Shown: positions 15,085-25,236 of the stretch, piece after piece | Layout of the letters: each line of letters starts with the position of its first letter | Position numbering within the stretch: the first letter of the stretch is position 1 | From: Odiellus spinosus | Lineage: Eukaryota; Arthropoda; Arachnida; Opiliones; Phalangiidae | Reading direction: 5' to 3' | Assembly (NCBI GenBank): GCA_963920705.1 | Contig: OY987226.1 | Span: 11,472,501-11,536,500, forward strand | DNA length: 64,000 nucleotides | Translations under genes and position numbers: made by a program | The notes under the pieces: model-generated | Seen by the model: only the letters and a program-made list of their open reading frames with translations | Told to the model about the DNA's origin: nothing | Databases searched by the model: none

Positions 15085-15378
15085 ATTTGATGCGTATTTA
15101 TGCGTCAAATGATGCGTATTTATGCGTCAAATGATGCGTATTTATGTGTCAAATTTGATGCGTAAATATGTCAAATTTGATGCGTATATACATTGTCAAA
15201 TTGATGCGTATGTGTCAAAATTGATGCGTATGTGTCAAAATTGATGCGTATATGTGTCAGAATTGATGCGCATGTGTAAAATTTGATGCTTATATATGTT
15301 TCAAATTTGATGCTTATATATGTTTCAAATTTGATGCGTATATGTGTCAAATGTGAAGCGTATATACGTGTCAAATTT
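15085..15378. repeat. Minisatellite with TTGATGCGTAT units
   Basis: About thirteen tandem units of 20-25 bp follow the pattern TTGATGCGTATATGTGTCAAA. The first units (TGATGCGTATTTATGCGTCAAA) and the later ones (TTGATGCTTATATATGTTTC) differ in steps, which indicates progressive spread of variants along the array. The minus-strand open frame at 15,171-15,374 (repeated FETYIS/THIRI blocks) is a by-product of the repeat. Confidence 0.9.
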
Positions 15379-16322
15379 TCTCATAAACTAGAATTATGTG
15401 GCATTTTTAGTAAGGTAGTTTAACGTCATTGCCTCTTACACCCTCCGAGAGGAAAAACTCATTTGGCTTTCAATACCCAACACTGCACTACGGTGACCAG
15501 AAATTAAACCTAGTCCCTTTACTACTTTCAATGCCCTTTCCTCTCAAGAAGGAAAATAGAGCTGTCTCGACAGTTTCTTAGAGCTTTTTATCGATATTTA
15601 GTTATGAAATACTTAATCCCATTTCTAGAGAAACGAGTGGGTAGCGCACTTTTATATTTTTTGCAATATGTCTGCTTAGTTAAGTAATCGATAAAAAATA
15701 AGATATTACTTGGTTTCATTCTCACTTTAAAGTTTGGTTATCACCCATGGAAACCGCGTAATTTCTTTCGTCTGAATCTATATATGGAAACCTATTTTTC
15801 CCCGAAACAAGACTATATTGACGTTAAAGACAACAGGGGGATCTGTTTTCCTTCGGAGAAAAAGCTTTACTGTATGCCTAGGCTAAGGGTTTGAAAATGT
15901 CACGGGTCGCTGGACGTCCAGACATGCTAATTTAATTGCGGACAATAAGGTCAGCCTCTCTGTGACATTAGGATGATCATCCCTTCGCGCTCGTGGAACA
16001 GAGAGAAAAATAGAGGAGTATTTAATATAAATTACGAGCCTAGAGGGATTATATTGAGCGAAACGTCTTTTTGCACGACCGAAGTATAGGAGGATATACT
16101 CTTTTTACTACTAGCTAGGGTAGCCAGGGTTGCACGGTGAGACACAAATCGTATATCTTAGTAATGGATTAAGAGACCTTGTGCAAATGGTGTTAAGGGT
16201 TTCAAGGGAACGTGAAAAAGAAAATGAAATTTGACAAATAGGAAAATGGTATATATTAAACTTATTATATACCATGGTTTTAAGATATAGTTGAAATTAT
16301 TTTTTGTTACAGAGTAAACGAC
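15379..16322. other. No gene seen
   Basis: Ordinary A/T-rich sequence without coding content, recognisable transposon ends or tandem repeats. Confidence 0.5.
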
Positions 16323-16446
16323 ATGGTATTTATAGAGAGCCTTTATTTACGAGACATTTCAAGGCGAAGCCCTACTTTATTAAATCGTTGAAGAAAGGGT
16401 TTCGCCTCGAAACATTTCATAAATAAAGTTTCTCAATAAATACCAT
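16323..16446. mobile_element. Compact 124-bp foldback
   Basis: ATGGTATTTATAGAGA at the left pairs with TCTCAATAAATACCAT at the right. The complementarity continues inward through CCTTTATTT, GAGACATTTC and AAGGCGAAGCCCT, so almost the whole unit can form one hairpin with a short loop around 16,380. This is MITE-like. I could not establish a target duplication. Confidence 0.6.
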
Positions 16447-17105
16447 TCCATTTCTCTGTAATAAAAACGGATTGCACCATTAGAAAGTAGACATTCCGTT
16501 CCTTAATTTCGAATAGTAAAATTGACATGAGACATTCGAAAAGGATACCTCGCCTGTAGATACGAATTGAGCAAAAGTCCAAAATATTACCGCTATATTT
16601 AAATGGTCGTAACTTCTCACTAAAATCACCTAGACCAAAACAGCTTACACCGTTCGATAGTAGGCATTCCGTTCCTAAATTTTGAATAATAAAATTGACA
16701 CGAGCCATTCGAAAAGGATGTTTTGCCTGTAGATACAAATTGAGCCAAAGTCCGAAATATTACAGCTATATTTAAATGGCCGTAACTTTTCACTACAATA
16801 TCCTAGACCAAAACTGATTGCACCGTTAGAAAAAAGACATTCCTTTCACTAATTTTCAATAATAAAATTAACACGAGCCTCTTGAAAAGGATGTCTCGCA
16901 TGTAGATACAAATTGAGCAAAAGTCCAAAAATGACCCCTATTTTTAAATATATCATAGGCCAAAATTGATTGCACCGTTCATAAATAGACATTCCGTAGA
17001 TTATTATATGATTATAAACTTTACAAATGCTGTTTGGGAAGGAACTCTAGTCACTTGATTGAAATTGAGCACAAGTTCAAAAATTACCCCTATTGAAATG
17101 TATTG
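16447..17105. repeat. Tandem 190-bp-class repeat, array 1
   Basis: Four degenerate units each carry GATTGCACCATTAGAAAGTA, GACATTCCG, ATTCGAAAAGGAT, TTGAGCAAAAGTCC and TGGCCGTAACTT in that order, about 190 bp apart, with the last unit truncated. Related arrays with the same order of blocks occur at 45,270-45,860 and 62,060-62,420, so this is a dispersed satellite-like family rather than a single local duplication. Confidence 0.8.
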
Positions 17106-18587
17106 TAAACCATTTAAAACGTTAACCTATTTTAGCAGTTTGTTCACTAAGCCATCGGTCTTTGCTCCCCGTCGCTACGACACTGACGCTCCTGTTCCAA
17201 GATACCTTTTAAAATTCGTTTCACTATTCCTTGCTCTTCTCGTACAGTTTTAAGTGTTGCACTATCACCAACAAGTGTGTTGGTGGCAAAAATATATCCC
17301 CTTTTGCGTTTTTGTTTCTTTCTAGGAGTCCTTCTTTAAATATAAGAATGAAAGTTAAAGCGGCTTTAATCTTTCCCTCCTTTATTATTATTATATCCTT
17401 GTAGGAAATTGCCTTTTTTTTTAGGTTTTTTTATCCTTTTTTCCTATAAGCTCCAAACCTCGAAGCATTCCTGGCGTTTGCAATCTAGGTCGTACACGCT
17501 GCTGCTGGCTTTGTAATTTTTATGATTTTATTTTTTCGACCCGAACCTTATACGAGATTGTATACGTTCCTCGCTCTCGCGACAAAATTGTAATATCCGG
17601 TGTGATACCCTTTTGTTTCTATCGTCGACGGTTCCCCTATCTAGGCTTTTTTTTTGCTTTCTATAAGCCTTTATCAGTTTTTATTTCTTTTTAATAAGAA
17701 CGGAATTACAAGGTGCGTTCGACATACTCCCTAATATGACGACTTTATGTTGCAATATGTCAATCTAACCTTTTTTTGGTCTCGAGTGGGTTTTTTGCAT
17801 GGGTGCCATAAATATTTTTTGCAAAAGGGGAGTGATGTAAGTGGGGTAAGTGTGTGACCAAAGGTTATTGAACCGAAGTTATCATATACCTTGGATTGAA
17901 ATTGAATGAACCAGCAAACGGTTGAAAAACATAATAGACATAAAGCCAATAAGCCTTGAAAACATATCTGTGACTAAGAAATTGGTCGTGCCCACGATTA
18001 ATTATTGTCATTCTTGCTCACCTTGCCCAAAATTTCCCAAATAATACTAGTTTTCCCAAAATGTTTCTGCAAAACCTTCTTTTTTTTTTGTACAAGTTTG
18101 CCCAAATGGTTTTTGTTAACCAAACTGCAAACTTTACCTAATATCCCTCAATCTACCTAATTTAATAAACAGGCTAGATGAACGAAAGTTGGGACAATGT
18201 GGAAACAGAGAGCTTAAAAGATCTCAGAAGGAATTTAAATCTCAGATGGCCTGATATAGTTCGATCTGAAATATACGTAATGTATTCTAGAATATACGAA
18301 ACATTGTTTTTATTAATTGTGGTCATTAACCTTTTCGAGAAAGCGATAGGATCTGTGATGTGGCTTCGGGTCTAAAAATATTGATTATATGCATACCGCC
18401 CCAGATAACTCATTGTCAAAAGCATCTGCGGGATTCGGGGCCTCAAAAGTGCTAAGAAGGAGCGAGTAATATTTCCTTCCCTGTTCTTACACGTTGTCCG
18501 GTCTCTTTTAAGCTTGTAGGTTTATGCGACTAGTGAAGTTTTATAGCATCTGATATTTGTTTCCCTACGACCGCTCCAAAATATTAA
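17106..18587. other. Mostly empty; one possible transposase fragment
   Basis: Apart from the short frame at 18,178-18,375 (separate entry) nothing is supported. Much of 17,280-17,700 is T-rich. Confidence 0.45.
18178..18375 (+). pseudogene. Possible pogo/Tigger-like transposase fragment
   Basis: A 65-residue frame contains SWDNVETESLKDL then RWPDIV. The spacing of W-D-x-V, a SLK-type helix and a W-P-D motif resembles the region after the DDE core in Tigger/jerky-type transposases (A-W-x-x-V ... L-W-P-D). The upstream DNA shows no further transposase and the frame ends soon after, so at best this is a small decayed fragment. Chance resemblance is quite possible. Confidence 0.18.
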
Positions 18588-18594
18588 ATATAAG

Positions 18595-19012
18595 CAGAGG
18601 TATATAATAGCCCCCTTCGGGGGGAAGTATGAAAGCCTCTATACTACCAATGCTAAAAATCACGAACAACAAGAGCCCGCTGCTGACTATCTAGGCCACT
18701 AGCTCGCGCTGGACTTCTCAATGTCGCTACTCTAGTAAATGGTCTTTGTATAAACAAGACGGCTCGATTTGTGTTTAGAACTTCCTGTCTCAGGAGTCAG
18801 GCTGTCTGTTAAAACGGAGTAAAAGGTTGACTTCAGCTCGCAAGTTCCGGAAGTGTGCGTAGGGAAAATTTAGTGAGGTTCAAAATGGTGTAACTATTTT
18901 TTGGGAGTAAAGCGGTGTGTCGATCCGCCGCGATTTACGCCGGGCACTTGTTGTTCGTCGATTTTGCCTACCTTTCATACTTCCCCCCGAAAGGGGTTAT
19001 TATATACCTCTG
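18595..19012. mobile_element. 418-bp foldback element with 7-bp TSD ATATAAG
   Basis: It begins CAGAGGTATATAATAGCCCC and ends with the reverse complement (GGGGTTATTATATACCTCTG). The pairing continues through a G/C-rich block and GTATGAAAG, then further inward through ACGAACAACAAG. It is flanked by ATATAAG on both sides (18,588-18,594 and 19,013-19,019). The interior is richer in G/C than the surroundings and has no coding frame. A 7-bp duplication is uncommon; P- or Dada-like transposons are candidates, and hAT (8 bp) fits less well. Confidence 0.82.
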
Positions 19013-19019
19013 ATATAAG

Positions 19020-20348
19020 TATTGATAACTGACTGATAAAATCAGTCAGTGGGAGAATGAGCGCTGCTTGCACCTCAACTTGATTACGCTAAACTATGCG
19101 TAGCCATATTAGACTTGCTAAGTTTGTTGTAGCTGAACTGATCTCAACCTTCCGTTCGTTTTATCCATGACTTATCTTGCTTTTTCGTGTAGGAATTTAA
19201 GTTGTTTTTATAATATCATTTAATAATGTCGTATTTTAAAGATATGCTATAATTTTATCAATGGGAAAGGCTAATATGTTTCAGAAAAACAAAAATCTAA
19301 TCACAATTAAGAAAATTAGGTTAAAGAAATATTTGGTACTAAGTACGCAATTCGGGCTTCTTAGAAACCATTTGGAAATATAAATACTTTCATACATTTA
19401 CGAAAAAATTATAGCTTTCCATTTTACAAGATGGACGGTATTTACAAACCCATAAAGCTGTTTTACTTTTTTTTTTTAATTTATCCATAGGTAAACCCTC
19501 GGGTAAACCTCAGTATGTTGAATTAAAACAAATGGCGCCCCGTGGTCTAGCTTTTAATGAACGCATCGCTTAATAGGTATAGGTTCAAAAGTCCCATTTT
19601 GAATTTCAACATGCATATTGTAAAGCCACTCTATTTCAAACCTAAACGTGGGTACGGAAACAAAAATTGATTGCAGGCCTTGTGTTAAGACTTAAGACCT
19701 CATTAACATTTTATTCTCTAATTATAAAAAAAAAAGTCGTTTAGGAACATTCTCCTAGGATTTTTTTCAGCTTTTGTGAAAGTATTTTTAATAACGGTGG
19801 CTAGAGAGAGAGAGAGAGATAGAAAGAGAAAGAGACGGAGAGAAAAGTGTTTCCTCCAAAAGAAAAATAAGAAGATAAACTCTTTTGCTCAGTTTCAACA
19901 TCCGGCTTTACTTACGCTAGTGACGAAGAGGTGGGAACAGTTGTTTCGCGGAGGTCTTTGCTCTTCTCAACACTATATAGGCCTATATACTCAATTTGAA
20001 TTTTTCCCATTTCCGTTTGGTTCATTAATTCCACCCCTAGCTAGTTTTCGGTTTTATATAGAAATGGTACGAGAGAGCGAACGAATAGGGCTTGATTCCT
20101 CCGGGGTACTTTTCAAATTTTCAAAGAGTTACCTCGCGTAGACGGATAATCTGGAGTGGACTTTTTTGGGGGTTTCTCGGGGTTTCTGGTTTATTTTTTG
20201 ATGGAAATGTTTCTTTAGCTTTTTACGTCTGTGTGTGTTTTATGTTAATCTGTTTCTGGTATAGTTTCGAGTTGATTTATAAGGTTTTAGTTGCAGAAGG
20301 GCTCGAATGAAATTATGCGTATTTATTCTTAAGATGGTGTGCCACAAA
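19020..20348. other. Non-coding stretch with a GA microsatellite and a tRNA-like remnant
   Basis: A GA-rich simple repeat runs over about 19,803-19,850. The sequence at about 19,530-19,605 (CCCGTGGTCTAGC, then GGTTCAAAAGTCC about 45 bases on) resembles RNA polymerase III A and B boxes of a tRNA or tRNA-derived SINE. It does not fold into a convincing tRNA and has no obvious SINE body. The plus-strand frames at 19,776-20,310 start in the GA repeat and look spurious. Confidence 0.4.
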
Positions 20349-22295
20349 TAGAGCTCGGAATTTGTGTAACTTTAATTTATTGGATAGATCTATTGAATTA
20401 AATTCAGATATTATCCGTTTGGTTAAAAATAGACTATCAATCCAGTTAAGTTGTACAAAGATAAAAAATAATACTCATCTCTTTTTATCCGAAAATGCCC
20501 TTATCCTAGAATATTACCCGAGTTATAAGAAAATTTAAAAATTTATATTTTCTCCAAAATAATAAATAAAATTTAAACTTAAAAGTTCGGTTTTATTTTT
20601 TATTTGAAAATATATATTTTTTTTATTTTGCACGAATTCTTGGCGAAGGTTAAAGGAAGAATGTAACCTAATAAGTGATTTTCTATCGAGTTTAAATAGG
20701 CCTAATTCACTAAAAAAAGTTTACAAAACAAATATTAAACTAGAAATAAATTTAAAACTTACCCGGAAAATAAACTTAGCGGGATTCATGAAGATCATCA
20801 TTTCCTCGCGTATAAGGTCTATAGGGACCAATCGAATGCGTTTGTAAGTCTCGTAGAGATCTCGAGTGAACGACGGGCCTTTGCTCATTGGTCGTTAGAT
20901 CTTACGCGGAGGCAATTCATGAATCGCGCTAAGCCTATTTTCCTGGTAAGTTTCAAATTTATTTCTAGTTTAATATTTGTTTTGTGAACTTTTTATTGGT
21001 GGATTAGGATTATTTAAACGATAAAAAATCCATAAAAAACATCACTTGCTATTAGGCTGCATTCTACCTTTAAGCGAAGACCTGTTTTAAGGAAAGCCTA
21101 AATGCAACCTTAGGGAAGTTTATTTCCAGCACCAGTCCTGCAGATTCCTTTCATTACCAACCCCTTAAAAATGCGTTATATTAAAAATTCGGTATACCTC
21201 GACAGTGTAGTAATAATCGCGCGCAAGCTGCTAATTTTTTTCGCTGTAGATTTTTTCCATATCATATATGTACCGTATAGCTTAAAGAAGGAGGTTTAAT
21301 ATGTGCTCAGACTTTATGATAAGGATATTAGCTTTTTTTATTCACTCCTAAAACTCCCGCCATCCGACATACCCGACCCTTATTCTCTTTTCGAAGAGTT
21401 TTCATTTAAAACTGCTACTGGGGAAAATTAAATTTTTGCCTTAGCTCAAGCTATGGGATGGTTCGCCTCTAGCTAACATCACGACTAAGATATGAAAATC
21501 CTAAAAATAGATTTCTCCTAAAAACTAAAAAAAAAAAAAAAAAAAAAAAAAACTTTTAACTCTTTTTTGGTTAAAACTTTAAAAGCTTCGTTTTAAGCTG
21601 CCCGAATTTTGTTTAAAATTCAAGTTTAAAATTGACCGAACATGTATGTTAATGTATCTTTAGTAGTTTTAATTTTGATAATTAAAGTAAGAAGGTCGCG
21701 GGTTAGGTTTTTCATGAGCTCTAAATAGAAATTGAGTAATATTTCCTTAATGGTAGTTAAAAAGAGATACAATATTTATATGCATAGAAAATCTTACAGT
21801 ACAGTAAATATTAATATTTTACAATCACCATTTTCGGAATTTTAAAACCAAAATTCCCCACAATAATACGTCATCACTAGAGTCACGTGGCTATTTCTAG
21901 AGCCTACAGTTAATTCTTGCTTAATAAAAAAATTTGAAACTCAAGTTTCTTTGCGAATTTTAACCCAAACTGAGATCTTTTAGCTAGAATGTAGTAATGT
22001 AGTCGATTCCTTTCAAAATAATTGAAATACAATTATTATATTTCATTCTACATTTATCGAGAAATATCATATTTTTATTTTCGCGCTATCCCGTTTGAAT
22101 AAACGTGTAATTTGTTTATTAATCGAGCTTAAAATTTTATCTCCAAATAATTCGTATCCATTTAATACGTCTGTTTATATAATTTGTGCTTTTATATTAA
22201 TAAACCATTTATCCGAGATTATAATATCTGAAAAAAAAAGCCTTGTTATCAATAGATATCCAAAGTTATTCATTATCCTATTCCGATTAACAAGT
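20349..22295. mobile_element. Broken hAT-like element, inverted relative of 51,133-51,634
   Basis: The left end TAGAGCTCGG at 20,349 and the block at 21,925-22,295 match, in reverse orientation and in the matching order, the complete element at 51,133-51,634. Matching segments include ATAAACAAATTAC, AAAATTTTATCT/AGATAAAATTTT and GTTTATATAATT. Between them lie about 1.4 kb of other DNA, including the TTAA element at 20,654-21,069 and a 26-base A run at 21,527-21,552. This copy was therefore interrupted by later insertions and has lost its right terminus. Confidence 0.6.
20654..21069. mobile_element. TTAA-family foldback MITE, copy 2
   Basis: It starts AGGAAGAATGTAACCTAATA and ends GGCTGCATTCTACCT, flanked by TTAA at 20,650-20,653 and 21,070-21,073. 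The interior has the family features GTTTAAATAGGCCTAAT, AAAATAAACTTAGCGGGATT and the complementary GCGCTAAGCCTATTTT, with a central ATTGGTCG pair. It is longer than copy 1 because of a larger central stem. It sits inside the older hAT-like relic at 20,349-22,295. Confidence 0.82.
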
Positions 22296-22779
22296 ATATA
22301 GCGGTCTTCTTTACTTCAGAAAATTGTAGTTTAACTTACGAGTTCATGTAGCGTAGCTATTTAAGTGTCTTTGTATATTTTTTATTTATTTTTAAAACAA
22401 CGCGACTTCGTATATATGTAACGAATTTAAAATTCCTTCTATGACTTAATTATTTCTTGAGAAATAACCAAGAAATTATACCTGACTTTCGGATACGGTA
22501 CATCGCTACTGCAACAAAATATTACGCCCACGAGCTAGGGAAACAAAAGGTTTTCGTTTTATATATAAATTAAGCCAAGCGTAATTAAACCAGGCGAGGA
22601 AAGAGAGATGGAAGAACAAACCGACTTTTAAAAGCTTTGGGGATATGAAATATCTGACTATTTTTACAACTAGTTTCAGTAACAATTTGCAACGAGTATA
22701 GAAAACTTTCAAATACGTTCAGAGAGAGAATGAAGTTGGATAATATGAATTTTATCGATTGTCATAATACAATTTAATA

Positions 22780-22898
22780 CTGACGAGCTCTAGATTATTG
22801 GACTCGAACCCTGACGAGCTTTTGAAAAACTCTCTTATCGAGCTTCGAGCCGAGCGCTCGGCTCGAAGCTCAAAATTTCGAGCGCTCGCACACCTCTA
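22780..22898. mobile_element. hAT-like terminus with a 32-bp perfect palindrome
   Basis: Bases 22,840-22,871 form a perfect palindrome built from GAGCTTCGAGCCGAGC and its reverse complement. It is followed by TTTCGAGCGCTCGCACACCTCTA. On the minus strand the sequence ends TAGAGGTGTGCGAGCGCTCG, and TAGAG plus repeated GCTCGA blocks is typical of hAT transposon ends and their subterminal transposase-binding motifs. The opposite end may be near GAGCTCTAG at 22,787, but I could not fix it or a target duplication. Confidence 0.55.
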
Positions 22899-23156
22899 AT
22901 AACAATATAGTATATCCGACAAATTTCCCCATGTTTTCCTCTTGGAAAGCATCTGCTATCATCATTATGCTGATATACAGTCATTTGCATGATTCACTAT
23001 ATTGTCACTACAGTGAAAATGGTTCTGAACACATTGGGCTTGGTAGCATGCTTGTGATTCTACCTTGAAGTAGTAAAAACCCTACAACTCTTGTCAAGAA
23101 GTTAAAAGTTGTAAAATTAAAACTCCCACAAAATGCAATCATTTTGTATTGATGGT

Positions 23157-23330
23157 CAGGGCCGTATTAAGTGATTTGGTGCCAGGGGTCACAAATTATA
23201 CGCGCCCCCTAATTTGAAAATCCAATATTCATCGCGCCTTCACTCAAGGGAAAGACTTTAATTCAATGCGCCCTTATTTGACAGGCGCCCGTGGGCAGGT
23301 GCCCCTTCTGCCCCCTTTAATCCGGCCCTA
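23157..23330. mobile_element. 174-bp hAT MITE, CAGGGCCG ends, 8-bp TSD
   Basis: It begins CAGGGCCGTATTAA and ends TTAATCCGGCCCTA. The flanking octamers are TTGATGGT (23,149-23,156) and TTGGTGGT (23,331-23,338), which differ at one position. CAGGGCCGGATTAA-like termini and an 8-bp duplication are characteristic of hAT elements. No coding capacity. Confidence 0.85.
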
Positions 23331-23385
23331 TTGGTGGTTATGCGAAATGGTGGGGCATGTTCATATTGGTTGGAGTTGATTAAAT

Positions 23386-23666
23386 CAAGAAGGATCAGAT
23401 AAGGAGAGGAAATGTGGGGCTGCGTTGAGTTAGAGAGAGAAGAGCCAACCTCCCACTCGGGTGGAAAGGGGGGATAGGAAATTCTCGAGGTAAACTGTTG
23501 TCACGTGGTCGCTAGCTAGCGCGTCTCATAAAGGATTCGTTTTACCCACGTGACAACATTTTACCACGAAACGTCTCTACCCCCGTTCTCCCAGAGTGGG
23601 AGTTTAGGCCGACGCAGAAGGAACCGCGCCGTCCCCACATTTCCTCTCCTTATCTGATCCTTCTTG
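23386..23666. mobile_element. 281-bp foldback with 7-bp TSD ATTAAAT
   Basis: It begins CAAGAAGGATCAGATAAGGA and ends with the exact reverse complement. The complementarity extends over at least 36 bases (through GGAAATGTGGGG). ATTAAAT flanks both sides (23,379-23,385 and 23,667-23,673). An inner pair GTTGTCACGTGG/CCACGTGACAAC gives a second stem. The terminal CAAGAA and the 7-bp duplication are shared with the four-copy family at 29,805, 38,579, 42,165 and 61,221, which suggests the same transposase type. No protein. Confidence 0.85.
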
Positions 23667-23673
23667 ATTAAAT

Positions 23674-25028
23674 ATATATATTTTCGCAGATATTTTACGA
23701 CGCAGTCTAATCTTTAATAGTAAAATCGATAGAATTGATCGGCTTTATTCTCCCTTTAAACCTTTTATCTCCGGGATATTATTGCGTACAGGGATAGAAT
23801 GTAGTCAAGCACTATTAACATTGAAATTCTAATATGATTGTAGTTTAATTTTATAGGAATATCTGAGAATAGAAAGGCTAAGAATAGCGCCGAGTGGATG
23901 ATTTAGGGGTCCACTCTAAATTTGCTGTCTTCACTTTAGTAGTTGCGTAACTTGTAAAGTTAAGGAAATTACTGAGAACTTTTTGAGTGCAGGTTTTTGA
24001 CCTTTGATTTTGACCTTTCACTAAAATCATAGGTCAAAAACTTGCTCATTTTCGAAATCTTCGTCCTTTAATGCAAATGAATGAATCACTTAAAATCCCA
24101 GTCCAATATTTGTTATTTCCGAGATATTGGTTTTCAAAATTTTAAGTGGGTGGACTGAACAAATTATATGGGAGTCAGTTGCCTCAGGTCCGACGGTCGA
24201 GGGTGGGCTTAAGCCCATCCTGCCTCCCCACGCTTCCGACGCCCCTGTTGCTAGATACGGATCTGAGAATCCTATGGATAATCTCTAATTAAGTATAAAA
24301 ATAAATAGGATTATATCTACTCTAAATTAATCTGCATATACGTACGTTCTCGATTCGTTTAAGTAGTTCTTACATTTACTAATTCAAAGAGAACCAGGGT
24401 TACACGTTTTCACGTTCTATCATGTACGGCGTATTGAGGCTGGTTTGGATGGCGTGGCGATGAGGCGTACTACATTGGCGTATTCTCTCACGTTCCCTCG
24501 AGGCACACGGGGAACGATTTTGGATAGTGTTTAGAGAAGGTATATAGGGCTCCCCAAGTTCCCGCGTTGTCACATTGTGCATTGCCGTGAATCGTACACG
24601 CATTCAATCCTCGGATGTATCTCGCAGAGACCGTATAAGCCTCGGGCCTTCTATCCCGAGCTACTTACGTGATTGGAGTAATAAGATATGGGAGTCACTG
24701 CCATGAACGTGTTCACGCAGAAACACCTGTATGGAGTGTCTGCTAGGAGTTTCAAACTTTCATGGTGGCCAGTTGATCAGTTTCCCTCCAGTTTGGGCAG
24801 TTTTCGATGATCACTTGAGACTTGGATGAGGGAGTGTTAAAAAGGGGAAAACACCATACCTATAACACTGGCCAGTTGTTACTATATGTGTGGTGCGAAT
24901 TGTCCTTTAAATTCTCGACACATCCTAGCTTTGACTCTACAATTTGCTATGGTCAATGTCGTCTGCTAAGCTAAAAAGAAGGCCACTTTAAATGGGATTT
25001 AAAAATCACTGATAGTCCCTTTAATACC
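23674..25028. other. No gene seen
   Basis: Mixed-composition DNA without supported exons. A small hairpin around GGTTTTTGACCT/AGGTCAAAAACT lies near 23,992-24,042. The minus-strand frame at 24,400-24,603 has no recognisable content. Confidence 0.45.
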
Positions 25029-25030
25029 TA

Positions 25031-25234
25031 AAGAGAAGTAACAAAACCTGGCGCTCATAAGCACCCTCTAACGGAAAACAGAGGCTGAAGTAAGAGCTAA
25101 CGAAACTCACGTGCGCGTCTGTCTATTCTTTATCTTTACCTGCAGCAACACACAAGGTTTTGTTAGTTAATACTTCGGCCCCTGTTTTCGCCGTTAGAGG
25201 GCGATTACGAAAGCCAGGTTTTGTTATTCCTCTT
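25031..25234. mobile_element. 204-bp foldback element, TA-flanked
   Basis: AAGAGAAGTAACAAAACCTGG at the left pairs with the reverse complement CCAGGTTTTGTTATTCCTCTT at the right (one mismatch), and GCCCTCTAACGG pairs with CCGTTAGAGGGC inside. TA lies on both sides (25,029-25,030 and 25,235-25,236), compatible with a Tc1/mariner-type duplication, though a 2-bp match is weak evidence alone. Non-coding. Confidence 0.7.
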
Positions 25235-25236
25235 TA

